From Avanaerovorax sp964442135 (GTDB lineage Bacteria; Bacillota; Clostridia; Peptostreptococcales; Anaerovoracaceae), in contig CAYTYN010000011.1 in NCBI GenBank assembly GCA_964442135.1, forward strand, positions 1-38,431: a DNA stretch of 38,431 nt, given 5' to 3'. The notes beneath the pieces are model-generated. The model saw only the letters and a program-made list of their open reading frames with translations. It was not told the origin of the DNA and did no database searches. How positions within the stretch are numbered: position 1 is the first letter of the stretch; the number at the start of each line of letters is the position of its first letter. The translations under genes and the position numbers were made by a program. Shown in pieces: positions 7,183 through 14,981 of this stretch.

Positions 7183-8413
7183 AAGATCAAGATGGAAGAT
7201 CGTTCTTTCCATTCTTCTCACACTTATATTGCTGTTCGCCGGAACCGTCTGCGTGATCTATTTTGCCAGCTACATCGATATGACCAATGAAAACAGGCAG
7301 CTTTTGGAGCAGTATGTGGAGGAATATTCCCTTTCCGACGGAGGTACCGTCAATTCGACGAACCGGAAACCTATGAACAGCGGAATGCCACAGTCTCCCA
7401 GGATAGAGCTGTCTACTTTTTATTCCGTCGCCATATCTAAAAGCGGTCAAATACTGCAGGTGGATACCTCAGACATTTCGAGCCTGGACGAGTCGGCCTT
7501 AACGGAGCTGGCTGTGGAAATTCTCAGTGAAGGGGAGATGGACGGAATCGAACAAAATCTGCTGTACCGTGTAGCGGACAAAGGCGCCTACAATCTGATC
7601 GCTTTCATGGACAATACTGTGCTCATGGAAAACTCCGGAACGCTGCTTAACTACACCTTGATTTTCGGGGCCGTCGCTTTTGTGGTGATCTTCTTCATAG
7701 CCATCTTTCTGGCCAATCGGATCGTCGCCCCTTTAGAGGAAAGCTATAAGATGCAGAAGCAGTTCGTTTCCGACGCAGGCCATGAACTGAAAACTCCGGT
7801 AGCTGTGGTAAACGCCAATGCGGAGCTGCTATCCCGTCAGGTAGGGGAAAATCAGTGGCTGTCCAATATCCAGTATGAAAACGAGAGAATGTCGGCGTTG
7901 ATCTCCCAGCTCTTAGATCTTGCCCGAACAGAAAACGTTGCGCCGCCTATGGAGACTGTGGATCTTAGCTATCTGGTTTACGGGGAGATTCTTCCCTTCG
8001 AAGCCATCGCTTTCGAGAGCGGCCTCAGTCTGGAGCAGGACGTGGACGACGACGTATACGTATACGGAAACAGCATTCAGCTTAAGCAGCTGGTTTCCAT
8101 TCTCTTGGACAACGCATTTAGGCACAGTTCCAACGGGAACGAAATCGGGTTCAAGCTGAAGAACGGAAAAAATCATGTCCATCTGTCTGTGGTAAATGAC
8201 GGAGAGGAAATTCCCGCGGAACAGAGAAAATACCTGTTCGAAAGGTTCTATCGCGTCGACGAAGCCAGAACCGGCGAAACCCAGAATTACGGCTTAGGTC
8301 TTGCTATCGCCAAGGCCATCGTCACGACCCACAAAGGGAGTATCCAGGTGCAATGCTCAGGCGGTAAGGTGACCTTTCTCGTCACCCTGCCCGCCTCTAA
8401 ACATAAATCTTAA
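7169..8413 (+). CDS. Sensor histidine kinase without HAMP domain
   Basis: A 414-residue membrane kinase. TM1 is about residues 11-35, an extracytoplasmic sensor of about 120 residues follows, and TM2 is about 162-182. His205 in the H-box AGHELKTP comes only some 23 residues after TM2, so there is no room for a HAMP domain; CiaH-like kinases share this compact design. The ATPase domain shows the N-box LLDNAFRHS, then the G-box GLGLAIAKAI. ATG codons at 7169 and 7175 are both possible, TGAGG being upstream. The overlap with the regulator gene indicates coupled translation. The signal is unknown; the sensor has no domain that I recognise. Confidence 0.92.
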   Translation: MRMFKRSRWKIVLSILLTLILLFAGTVCVIYFASYIDMTNENRQLLEQYVEEYSLSDGGTVNSTNRKPMNSGMPQSPRIELSTFYSVAISKSGQILQVDTSDISSLDESALTELAVEILSEGEMDGIEQNLLYRVADKGAYNLIAFMDNTVLMENSGTLLNYTLIFGAVAFVVIFFIAIFLANRIVAPLEESYKMQKQFVSDAGHELKTPVAVVNANAELLSRQVGENQWLSNIQYENERMSALISQLLDLARTENVAPPMETVDLSYLVYGEILPFEAIAFESGLSLEQDVDDDVYVYGNSIQLKQLVSILLDNAFRHSSNGNEIGFKLKNGKNHVHLSVVNDGEEIPAEQRKYLFERFYRVDEARTGETQNYGLGLAIAKAIVTTHKGSIQVQCSGGKVTFLVTLPASKHKS

Positions 8414-8419
8414 AATCCT

Positions 8420-8452
8420 TTCAATGAAACTTCAATCTTCCTTCTGTACAAT
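8420..8452 (+). promoter_or_regulatory. Promoter with TTCAAT direct repeats, site 3 of 3
   Basis: TTCAAT at 8420 and 8431 (period 11) with -10 TACAAT at 8447-8452, 16 bases after the second copy. The first repeat and its spacer (TTCAATGAAAC) are identical to site 1 at 2483. It starts seven bases after the kinase stop codon and drives the polyphosphate polymerase operon. Confidence 0.75.
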
Positions 8453-8481
8453 GAGCTCATCAGAAGTACAGGAGGTTTTTT

Positions 8482-9204
8482 ATGGCTTCGCAGACCGTTT
8501 TTAAACGATATGAGTTGAAATATCTATTGACAGAAGATCAGAAGCAAACCGTGCTTCAAGCTATGGAGCCGAACATGACCTTAGATCAATTCGGCAAGAC
8601 AAATATTCGAAATATATACTTTGATACCCCTGATTATCGGCTTATTCGCCGCTCCATAGAATCGCCTGTGTACAAGGAAAAGCTTCGGATTCGAAGCTAC
8701 CGCCGGGCAGATCCGGAAACGCCGGTGTTCGTGGAGTTGAAGAAGAAGTACCGGAAGGTGGTCTATAAACGCCGGATCGCATTACCGGAGGAGGAGGCGA
8801 TGGACTGGGTCTTAGGCGAAAAGCATTGCCAAAAGAATACCCAGATCGCAAAGGAGATCGATTATTTCCTCCGGTATTACGGCAACCTCATTCCCGTTGC
8901 CTTTCTCTCCTATGAAAGACAGGCCTATTACGATAAGGAAAAGACCGGCTTTCGCGTCACCTTCGACGATAATATTCTGTGCAGACTGGACGATCTCTCC
9001 CTACAATCCAAGGTCTATGGTCAATCACTTCTCCCTGAGGGCAGGACCTTAATGGAGATTAAATGCATGGGGGCTATACCTATGTGGATGACAGACATTC
9101 TTTCACGAGAGCGGATCTATAAGACTTCGTTTTCCAAATACGGCACTGCGTACAAGACTATGATATTTCCCCAAATGAATAAGGAGGCGGTACTTTATGC
9201 TTGA
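8482..9204 (+). CDS. VTC-domain polyphosphate polymerase
   Basis: A 240-residue stand-alone VTC domain. It shows the tunnel-lining basic and acidic motifs of the family in order: FKRYELKYLL at the N-terminus, IRNIYFDTPDY, KLRIRSY (R-x-R), FVELKKKYRKVVYKRR, RVTFDDNI and LMEIKC. The yeast VTC4 homologue makes polyphosphate from ATP in a beta-barrel tunnel with Lys/Arg phosphate ligands and a Glu metal ligand, and these appear kept. The start has AGGAGG upstream. Its stop overlaps the start of the DUF4956 gene by eight bases, so the two are coupled; the membrane partner may anchor the enzyme or channel the polymer. Confidence 0.92.
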   Translation: MASQTVFKRYELKYLLTEDQKQTVLQAMEPNMTLDQFGKTNIRNIYFDTPDYRLIRRSIESPVYKEKLRIRSYRRADPETPVFVELKKKYRKVVYKRRIALPEEEAMDWVLGEKHCQKNTQIAKEIDYFLRYYGNLIPVAFLSYERQAYYDKEKTGFRVTFDDNILCRLDDLSLQSKVYGQSLLPEGRTLMEIKCMGAIPMWMTDILSRERIYKTSFSKYGTAYKTMIFPQMNKEAVLYA

Positions 9205-9892
9205 TTCTATTTTTGGAGGTCTGTTCGATTCAGACCTTGTCGCTGTGATCAGCGTCAGAGACTTTCTGTTATGCTTAGGCTTCGCACTAATGCTGGGTCT
9301 TATAATGGCATTCGTATATATGTATCATTCCCGCTATACCAAGAGTTTCGTTGTAACGCTGGCTCTCCTTCCTGCCGTGGTATGTATCGTGATCATGCTG
9401 GTAAACGGCAATGTGGGAACCGGTGTAGCGGTGGCGGGCGCTTTTAATCTGGTTCGCTTTCGTTCCGTCCCCGGCAGCGCTAAGGAAATATGCACTCTGT
9501 TCCTCGCCATGGGCGCCGGTCTCATCGTAGGCATGGGCTATCTGGGCTTCGGGGTACTATTTACACTGATCATGTGCATTATGTTCCTCCTCTACAATCG
9601 TCTGGATTTCGGAGAGAAGAAAAACAACGCGGCTTATAAAACTATTACCATAACCATTCCTGAGGATCTGGATTATACCGATGTGTTCGAGGATATCTTC
9701 AGAGCCTATACGGCTTCCCACGATCTGGTATCTGTCAAAACCACCAATATGGGAAGTATGTTCCGCCTCAGGTATAACATAACACTTCGCGATATAAAGA
9801 AGGAAAAGAAAATGATAGATGAGCTCCGGTGCAGAAACGGGAACCTGGAGATCGCGGTATCCAGGCAGGAAAACTCCGTGTCCGAGCTTTAA
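9197..9892 (+). CDS. DUF4956 membrane protein, partner of VTC polymerase
   Basis: A 231-residue protein with about four membrane helices in residues 15-135 and a soluble C-terminal part of about 90 residues. The segment GAFNLVRFRSVPGSAKEI is the conserved core of DUF4956. The function is not established; DUF4956 genes often sit beside VTC-domain genes in bacteria. It starts inside the polymerase gene after AAGGAGG, and the lipoprotein gene follows after AAAGGAGGCG that overlaps its stop. A role in membrane docking of the polymerase is an inference from context. Confidence 0.87.
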   Translation: MLDSIFGGLFDSDLVAVISVRDFLLCLGFALMLGLIMAFVYMYHSRYTKSFVVTLALLPAVVCIVIMLVNGNVGTGVAVAGAFNLVRFRSVPGSAKEICTLFLAMGAGLIVGMGYLGFGVLFTLIMCIMFLLYNRLDFGEKKNNAAYKTITITIPEDLDYTDVFEDIFRAYTASHDLVSVKTTNMGSMFRLRYNITLRDIKKEKKMIDELRCRNGNLEIAVSRQENSVSEL

Positions 9893-9906
9893 AGGAGGCG
9901 GCTCAC

Positions 9907-11685
9907 GTGAAAAAGACAGCATGTGCAATACTTATAATATTGCTTTTACTTAACTTTCTGACCGGCTGTGGTTCTGACAGCAGTGAAGATGGAAGCGCAG
10001 ATACAGCCGCTGCAACAGCATCCGGCGATTATTTAACAGACGCTGACATGTTCACGGACAGAGATTACGAGACTGACTATGACGAGAGTTCCAGTGTCCT
10101 GATTCAGCTTGATGGCAACTCGGCTACGGCCAGCTCCGAAACTGTCCAGATATCAGGCTCTACGATTACCATTACGGCGGAGGCAACCTACATTATATCC
10201 GGCACTCTGACGGACGGGATGATCATAGTAGACGCCTCTGACTCCGACAAGATACATCTGGTATTAGACGGGGCAGACATTAACAGCGAGACGTCTGCCG
10301 CCCTGTATATTCTGGAAGCGGATAAGGTCTTCATAACTCTGGCTGATGGAAGCGAAAACTCCCTTTCCAACGGAGGAACCTTTACGGCAATCGACGAGAA
10401 CACCATTGACGGCGCCCTTTTTTCCAAGCAGGATTTGACCTTAAATGGTTCCGGCACCCTGACTGTAACCTCACCCGGCGGTCATGGAATCGTCTGCAAG
10501 GATGATCTGGTTATCACCGGCGGGACTTACAATATTTCCTCTGCTTCTCACGGACTGGATGCCAACGACAGCATCCGCATTACGGGAGAAACCCAGATTA
10601 CCATAGATGCGGGAAAGGACGGCATGCATTCGGAAAATAACGACGACGATTCCCTGGGATTCGTGTACATCTCTAACGGAACCATGGATATTGAGGCGGA
10701 AGGCGACGGAATCAGCGCCGGAGCATACATGCAAATTTCAGACGGCACCTTCCGGATTACAGCCGGCGGAGGATACGAGAATGCCTCCAGCGAATCTTCC
10801 GATTCCTGGGGCGGCTTCCGAGGCGGCAGCCCCGGACAGCAGTCGATGAATTTGTCTTCCGATCAGTCTTCCTCGGATACTGATGACACCGGCACCAGTA
10901 TGAAGGGAATCAAGGCGTCAGGGGACATGCTCTTATTAGGCGGAACATTTACCATCGACTCTGCCGACGACGCCGTTCACTCCAACGCATCTATTACCGT
11001 CAACGGTGGTACATTCGAGCTTGCAACAGGTGACGATGGATTCCATGCCGATGAGTATTTAACCGTTGTCGATGGTGTGATCAATATTTCTACCAGCTAT
11101 GAAGGATTAGAAGCCCTCCACGTCGACATACAGGGCGGCGATATTACCCTTGTAGCCACAGACGACGGTCTCAACGCGGCAGGGGGAACGGACTCCAGCG
11201 GAACCACCGGCGGCCGGGACGGAATGTTCGGCGACGGTGGCTGGAGCAGCTCATCCTCTGACGGCACTATTGTAATCTCAGGGGGCACCCTGTACATCAA
11301 TGCGTCCGGCGATGGTCTGGATGCCAACGGCACCATCGAGATTTCCGGCGGATATATTACGGTAGTCGGGCCGACCCAAGGAGATACCGCTACATTGGAC
11401 TATGATATCAGCGCCGCTATTACAGGGGGAACCTTTATCGGAACCGGAGCCTCCGGTATGGCTCAGACCTTCAGCGATTCTGAGCAGGGCGTAATCGCGG
11501 TTCGTGTAAGCGAGCTATCTGCAGGCACTACTGTTACTATCACGGATTCCGACGGTAATACCATTCTCACATTTACACCTGAGCTGGCCTTCAACGTTAT
11601 AATCGTCAGCAGTCCGGACCTCGTATCCGGTGAGACCTATACTATTACGGCAGGATCGATTTCCGGAGATGTTGAGGCAAGCTGA
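9907..11685 (+). CDS. Cthe_2159-like carbohydrate-binding beta-helix lipoprotein
   Basis: A 592-residue exported lipoprotein. The N-terminus has Lys-Lys, a hydrophobic core and the lipobox FLTGC (Cys20). The rest is full of short repeats with the pattern I-x-G-G-x-(F/L/I)-x-I, often ending in D(D/S)G(L/F/I), as in SASHGLDANDSIRITG and GDGISAGAYMQISDG. This fits a right-handed parallel beta helix of the Cthe_2159 (DUF4353) type, a family first described as a polygalacturonate-binding protein. Gly/Ser-rich loops interrupt the coils near residues 290-330 and 420-450. I chose the GTG at 9907, which follows AAAGGAGGCG and gives the signal peptide. It is the third gene of the polyphosphate operon. 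Confidence 0.87.
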   Translation: MKKTACAILIILLLLNFLTGCGSDSSEDGSADTAAATASGDYLTDADMFTDRDYETDYDESSSVLIQLDGNSATASSETVQISGSTITITAEATYIISGTLTDGMIIVDASDSDKIHLVLDGADINSETSAALYILEADKVFITLADGSENSLSNGGTFTAIDENTIDGALFSKQDLTLNGSGTLTVTSPGGHGIVCKDDLVITGGTYNISSASHGLDANDSIRITGETQITIDAGKDGMHSENNDDDSLGFVYISNGTMDIEAEGDGISAGAYMQISDGTFRITAGGGYENASSESSDSWGGFRGGSPGQQSMNLSSDQSSSDTDDTGTSMKGIKASGDMLLLGGTFTIDSADDAVHSNASITVNGGTFELATGDDGFHADEYLTVVDGVINISTSYEGLEALHVDIQGGDITLVATDDGLNAAGGTDSSGTTGGRDGMFGDGGWSSSSSDGTIVISGGTLYINASGDGLDANGTIEISGGYITVVGPTQGDTATLDYDISAAITGGTFIGTGASGMAQTFSDSEQGVIAVRVSELSAGTTVTITDSDGNTILTFTPELAFNVIIVSSPDLVSGETYTITAGSISGDVEAS

Positions 11686-11704
11686 CCGACGACGGAAAAG
11701 TAAC

Positions 11705-11748
11705 TTATCCCCGAATAAATTTTCCTTGCAAAATCTGTTCGGGGATAA
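11705..11748. terminator. Long hairpin after the lipoprotein gene, terminator-like
   Basis: An 11-bp perfect stem pairs 11705-11715 (TTATCCCCGAA) with 11738-11748 (TTCGGGGATAA). An inner stem ATTTT/AAAAT lies in the loop. No T-run follows, so classical termination is doubtful. The element overlaps the tRNA promoter that follows. Confidence 0.45.
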
Positions 11749-11754
11749 TAAAAT
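11726..11754 (+). promoter_or_regulatory. tRNA-Thr promoter
   Basis: TTGCAA (11726-11731), a 17-base spacer and TAAAAT (11749-11754), ending 27 bases before the tRNA. The -35 lies in the loop of the hairpin at 11705-11748. Confidence 0.55.
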
Positions 11755-11781
11755 ATATGTGCTGTACTTAAGTCAGAGCTT

Positions 11782-11857
11782 GCTTCCATGGCTCAGCCGG
11801 TAGAGCAGCGCATTCGTAACGCGCAGGTCGTGGGTTCGAGTCCCACTGGGAGCTCCA
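11782..11857 (+). tRNA. tRNA-Thr (anticodon CGT)
   Basis: A 76-base cloverleaf. The acceptor GCTTCCA pairs with TGGGAGC with one G-T wobble; the D-arm is GCTC...GAGC; the anticodon loop is TTCGTAA with CGT, reading ACG codons; the T-arm is GTGGG TTCGAGT CCCAC. The 3' CCA is encoded (discriminator T). The last anticodon stem pair is an A-C mismatch (GCGCA with CGCGC). Confidence 0.95.
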
Positions 11858-11861
11858 CAGA

Positions 11862-11898
11862 AAAAGCCTTTGAAATTTTCCGTATTTCAAAGGCTTTT
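11862..11898. terminator. Bidirectional terminator between tRNA-Thr and the PGI-like gene
   Basis: A perfect 15-bp stem pairs 11862-11876 with 11884-11898 around TTTCCGT. Its outer arms are A/T runs, and a T-rich stretch (CTTTTTT) lies just beyond on the plus strand. It can end the tRNA transcript and, on the other strand, the convergent PGI-like gene that stops at 11924. Confidence 0.85.
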
Positions 11899-11923
11899 AA
11901 CGTATCTTTTTTATGTCAATCTA

Positions 11924-13027
11924 TTATCGATCGCCGGTCTGTTTTTCGGCGATCCCCTCCGATATCTGTATGAAGGCTGCCATCTGGCCTGCAAAGGAGG
12001 AGTCTCTCTCCCCAAGGACTATTTCAAACCCCGGCTTTTCCTTTTTTTCAAAGAAGCTACGCCGTGACTCATCGTTGAGCAGAAGGTTAAGAGAACCGTC
12101 CGGGTTACATCCCTCAAAGAGGGGAGTCATCAGATCCTCTCCCGGGTTTTCCACCGATATGAGAGTCTCAAAGCCTGCGCCCTCGCATATTTTCCTGTCT
12201 CCCGGAAGTCTCGCCCAGCTTCTCCTTCCCCCTTCCCTGTCAAAGGACGCCATCCACCTTGCCATGCTTTCCATTTCCCGGTGCCAAGTAGAAAACACAA
12301 CCCTCTTCCCCTCTGATAACGCCTCTGCCATCATCAACCCGTATTCCCAGGCAGCTACGTCCCAGAAGGGAGAGGATACCGTATCGTAAAAGCCTTCCAG
12401 GTAAGCGGCTATATCCGCTCCCTTTACCATGAGAGGAAGTATGGCGGCGGTGGAATTGGCGCTGTATAAACCCTTTGTCCCTTCTTCTATGGGAATAACC
12501 TGATACTCGCTCTTCACCGCGTCATCGACTATTACCCGGCTGTCCCTGCCGCACACCGCATATATCCTTCCGAAGGCTCCGGACGATCCCATTTCAGATA
12601 TGATAAATTTCTTCAGGATCGCAAGGGCTCCCCTTAGCTCCAAAGGCTCCTTTCCTTCGCTGACAGTGATAAGTCCCGTCCTCTTCCCGGAAAGAGCCGT
12701 AAATATGCTGTCATAGTCGCCGGTAGACAGAGTATCGCCAAAGACCAGAACCTTAGCTCCCTCTTCATTTTCAGGAACGGCGTCGAGGACTGCCCTTATG
12801 GTTCGCGCCATATTTCCGGCGGCCAGCACCACTACAGCGTCGCATTCCGTCGAAAGGCGCTCAGCTACAGGAGAGAGGGCTTCTGCGGTTTTAAAGTCCC
12901 CTTTGGATATAGATCTTTTTATCCAAGGCGTCTGCCAAAGCCGGTCCAAGGCCCTTCCCGCCTCCATGGCCAGCTGTCTGTCCTGAGCTTCAGGTGCTGA
13001 ATTTCTCCTGTTTATCTTAAGTTCCAT
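11924..13027 (-). CDS. Degenerate glucose-6-phosphate isomerase-like (SIS) protein
   Basis: A 367-residue protein that follows the layout of bacterial phosphoglucose isomerases but is shorter (about 450 is usual) and poorly conserved. Recognisable parts are VVVLAAGNMARTIRAVL (first SIS sugar-phosphate region), TKGLYSANSTAAILPLMVKG (matching the GG-R-S/T-LP segment), and EGKRVVFSTWHREMESMARWMASF (matching the KGK...YxP...WWxQLFGES segment). The later S-x-x-x-x-TDLHSLGQ-like region with the catalytic His, and the C-terminal Lys region, are not found. It may have lost isomerase activity. The start at 13027 has AGGAGA seven bases upstream; an in-frame upstream extension has none. It diverges from a small XRE regulator gene. 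Confidence 0.7.
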   Translation of the reverse strand: MELKINRRNSAPEAQDRQLAMEAGRALDRLWQTPWIKRSISKGDFKTAEALSPVAERLSTECDAVVVLAAGNMARTIRAVLDAVPENEEGAKVLVFGDTLSTGDYDSIFTALSGKRTGLITVSEGKEPLELRGALAILKKFIISEMGSSGAFGRIYAVCGRDSRVIVDDAVKSEYQVIPIEEGTKGLYSANSTAAILPLMVKGADIAAYLEGFYDTVSSPFWDVAAWEYGLMMAEALSEGKRVVFSTWHREMESMARWMASFDREGGRRSWARLPGDRKICEGAGFETLISVENPGEDLMTPLFEGCNPDGSLNLLLNDESRRSFFEKKEKPGFEIVLGERDSSFAGQMAAFIQISEGIAEKQTGDR

Positions 13028-13045
13028 TTTTTCTCCTGTTAACAG

Positions 13046-13103
13046 CAAGTATTCTCCTGTCAGCGGTTTGAAATAATTCTTATTATTCTGTAAAAAATAC
13101 TTG
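13046..13103. promoter_or_regulatory. Divergent control region with distant inverted repeat
   Basis: CAAGTATT (13046-13053) and AATACTTG (13096-13103) are perfect inverted copies 42 bases apart, between the two divergent start codons. For the XRE gene, TTGAAA (13068-13073), a 17-base spacer and TAAAAA (13091-13096) form a plausible promoter, so the right copy overlaps the -10. It could be an operator of the XRE protein. Confidence 0.4.
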
Positions 13104-13149
13104 TATTCACGGCAGGACACGTAAAATCCCATCAAGGAGGATCTACCAT

Positions 13150-13398
13150 ATGAGCGAAGAGGATTTTATCTCCCGTGTAAGCGGGAATCTCCGATTTTTA
13201 AGACATCTTCACCGATTCACTCAGCGTGAGGTGGCAAACCGTCTTCAGATTTCACGGTCCACTTATTCAACCATCGAAAACGGCGAAAGGGGACCTTCTC
13301 TCTTCATATGCGCAGTGTTAGCCGATATCTATGTTATTCCTGTAGAAGCTTTATATAAAACGGATATGACTGCCGCAGCACTGGAAAAAATACGTTGA
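13150..13398 (+). CDS. Small XRE-family transcriptional regulator
   Basis: An 82-residue protein that is almost wholly one helix-turn-helix of the Cro/C1 type: FLRHLHRFTQREVANRLQ, then ISRSTYSTIENGERGPSLF, then LADIYVIPVEAL. There is no sensor or dimerisation domain beyond this. The start follows AAGGAGG. It is divergent from the PGI-like gene with 122 bases between start codons and may control both. The target is not known. Confidence 0.88.
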   Translation: MSEEDFISRVSGNLRFLRHLHRFTQREVANRLQISRSTYSTIENGERGPSLFICAVLADIYVIPVEALYKTDMTAAALEKIR

Positions 13399-13453
13399 CT
13401 TCGCGGGTCCTGCCGTCAATCCCCTGTTTATGCCTATTCATCGGTTTCATCGG

Positions 13454-14293
13454 TTAACATGAGTCCTCTCTCAACAGCGCTATTTCCCTCCCATAGCCGG
13501 CTACGCTTTCCTGAGGCGTTTCCAATATGCACGGAAGGTTCTTAAGTCTGGGTTCGTGAACTACTCTCCCTATGGCCTCCAGTCCTAACCACCCTTCTCC
13601 GATTCGAGCATGCCGGTCCTTACGGGAGCCTGCGGGATTCAAGCTGTCGTTGATGTGCAGAGCCTTGAGCTTATCCATGCCTACCGTTTTGTCAAAGAGG
13701 TCCAGCACTCCCTCTAGGTCGTTCTTTATGTCGTAGCCTCCGTCGCTGACGTGGCAGGTATCCATGCACACTCCCACTTTATCCTTAAGCTCTACCCGAT
13801 CGATGATGGCCCTAAGCTCGCTGAAATCCCCTCCGATCTCGCTTCCCTTTCCCGCCATAGTCTCCAGCAGCACTACTGTGGTCTGCTCTTCAGTCAGGAC
13901 TTGGTTAAGAAGCTCCGATATGAGCCGGATTCCCTTTTCCGTCCCCTGTCCTGTGTGACTGCCCGGATGAAAATTATAGTAGCTTCCCGGAAGATGCTCC
14001 AGCCTTTGAAGATCCTCACCCATCGCCAGCTTGGCAAACTCCCTGACCTTAGGGTTGGCTGAAGCCGGATTTAAGGTGTACGGGGCGTGGGCCACCAGAG
14101 GGCCGAAGTCGTTTTTCTCCATAAGCTTCATCAGTTCTCTCGCATCCTCAGGGTCCATGGCTTTTGCCCCGCCTCCCCGTGGATTTCTGGTAAAAAACGC
14201 AAAGGTATCACATCCTATGGAAAGAGCGGTCTTCCCCATGGCGAGAAATCCTCCCGAGGACGAGAGGTGACAGCCTATAAATCGCCTACTCAT
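13454..14293 (-). CDS. nfo: Endonuclease IV (deoxyribonuclease IV)
   Basis: A 279-residue TIM-barrel AP endonuclease of normal length. It cleaves the backbone 5' to abasic sites in base excision repair. Zinc ligand motifs are visible: HAPYTLN, NFHPGSH, ETMAGKG, CMDTCHVSDGGYD, HINDS and KDRHARIGEG, followed by ILETPQ. The start codon overlaps the end of the carboxypeptidase gene by eight bases, so the genes are coupled. No own promoter is visible. Confidence 0.95.
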   Translation of the reverse strand: MSRRFIGCHLSSSGGFLAMGKTALSIGCDTFAFFTRNPRGGGAKAMDPEDARELMKLMEKNDFGPLVAHAPYTLNPASANPKVREFAKLAMGEDLQRLEHLPGSYYNFHPGSHTGQGTEKGIRLISELLNQVLTEEQTTVVLLETMAGKGSEIGGDFSELRAIIDRVELKDKVGVCMDTCHVSDGGYDIKNDLEGVLDLFDKTVGMDKLKALHINDSLNPAGSRKDRHARIGEGWLGLEAIGRVVHEPRLKNLPCILETPQESVAGYGREIALLREDSC

Positions 14294-14894
14294 TTTTAGG
14301 GGCCGGCAAAGCGTGATCGTAAGAGCTGCCCACTCCGAAATACTCTTCGAGAGTCAGCCAATCACCGCCGTTGTACATCTTCTTCGCCAACTCCTTTCCC
14401 ACATATCTCATGTGCCATGGCTCATATTTATATCCGGTTATTTCGCTTTTTCCCTTAGGGTATCTCAGTATGAATCCGTACCTCCAGCAGTTATCTCCTA
14501 CCCACTTTCCCTCTTCCGTATCGGCGAACCCGTCGGTTATAGTGTTAAGATCGAAGGCCAGACCGCTCTGGTGTTCCGAATGTCCCGGCCTTGCGGAGTA
14601 GGTATCGGCCACCTCTCTGCCGTCCTCCTCTACGTATTCACTGTATATTTTATTCTGGTAGTCGTAGGATCTGAACCCGCTGGAATTGTACAGGTTCAGT
14701 CCCAGCTTCTCACCGTCTGCCTTCATCTCTTCAAAAGCCTTTTCCGTCTCAGGAGCAAGGCATGTGCCGAACTGTGGAGAGAGGGGATATGTTTTATTTA
14801 CCAGCAGCACGCCGTCTATGTAGTAGGCGCCGTTTTTCTCAGTTACATCGAATCCCTTTTCAGTTTTCATAGCTATAAATTTCCCTTTCTGCAT
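14286..14894 (-). CDS. D-alanyl-D-alanine carboxypeptidase, M15B (VanY-like)
   Basis: A 202-residue protein with the M15 zinc peptidase signature: SARPGHSEHQSGLAFD (His and Asp ligands) and EPWHMRYVG (catalytic Glu and third His). The family trims the terminal D-Ala from peptidoglycan peptides. No signal peptide or anchor is visible at either possible start (14894, or an in-frame ATG at 14870), which is odd for an enzyme expected outside the membrane. AAGG precedes the first start, AAAGGG lies farther from the second. It is upstream of and coupled to nfo. Confidence 0.87.
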   Translation of the reverse strand: MQKGKFIAMKTEKGFDVTEKNGAYYIDGVLLVNKTYPLSPQFGTCLAPETEKAFEEMKADGEKLGLNLYNSSGFRSYDYQNKIYSEYVEEDGREVADTYSARPGHSEHQSGLAFDLNTITDGFADTEEGKWVGDNCWRYGFILRYPKGKSEITGYKYEPWHMRYVGKELAKKMYNGGDWLTLEEYFGVGSSYDHALPAPKNE

Positions 14895-14928
14895 AAAACC
14901 TTAGAATCTCCGGACACAAAACCCGGGA

Positions 14929-14971
14929 AATCATTGATGCCGCAGGCGTCTCGCCTGCGGCATCAATGATT
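14929..14971. terminator. Perfect 20-bp hairpin downstream of tRNA-Arg
   Basis: The arm 14929-14948 is fully complementary to 14952-14971, with a 3-base loop (TCT). The arm is GC-rich near the loop and A/T-rich at its base. On the minus strand it follows the tRNA-Arg 3' end by ten bases and precedes the carboxypeptidase gene. Only ATTTCCC follows, not a real T-run. It could end the tRNA transcript. Confidence 0.6.
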
Positions 14972-14981
14972 CGTACTTTCA

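Noticed and set aside
8642..8851. Minus-strand Pro/Ser-rich frame inside the VTC gene
   Set aside because: Shadow of a well-supported coding sequence.
14313..14969. A 218-codon plus-strand open frame
   Set aside because: It is antisense to the VanY-like gene, which has clear catalytic motifs; no family features are seen.
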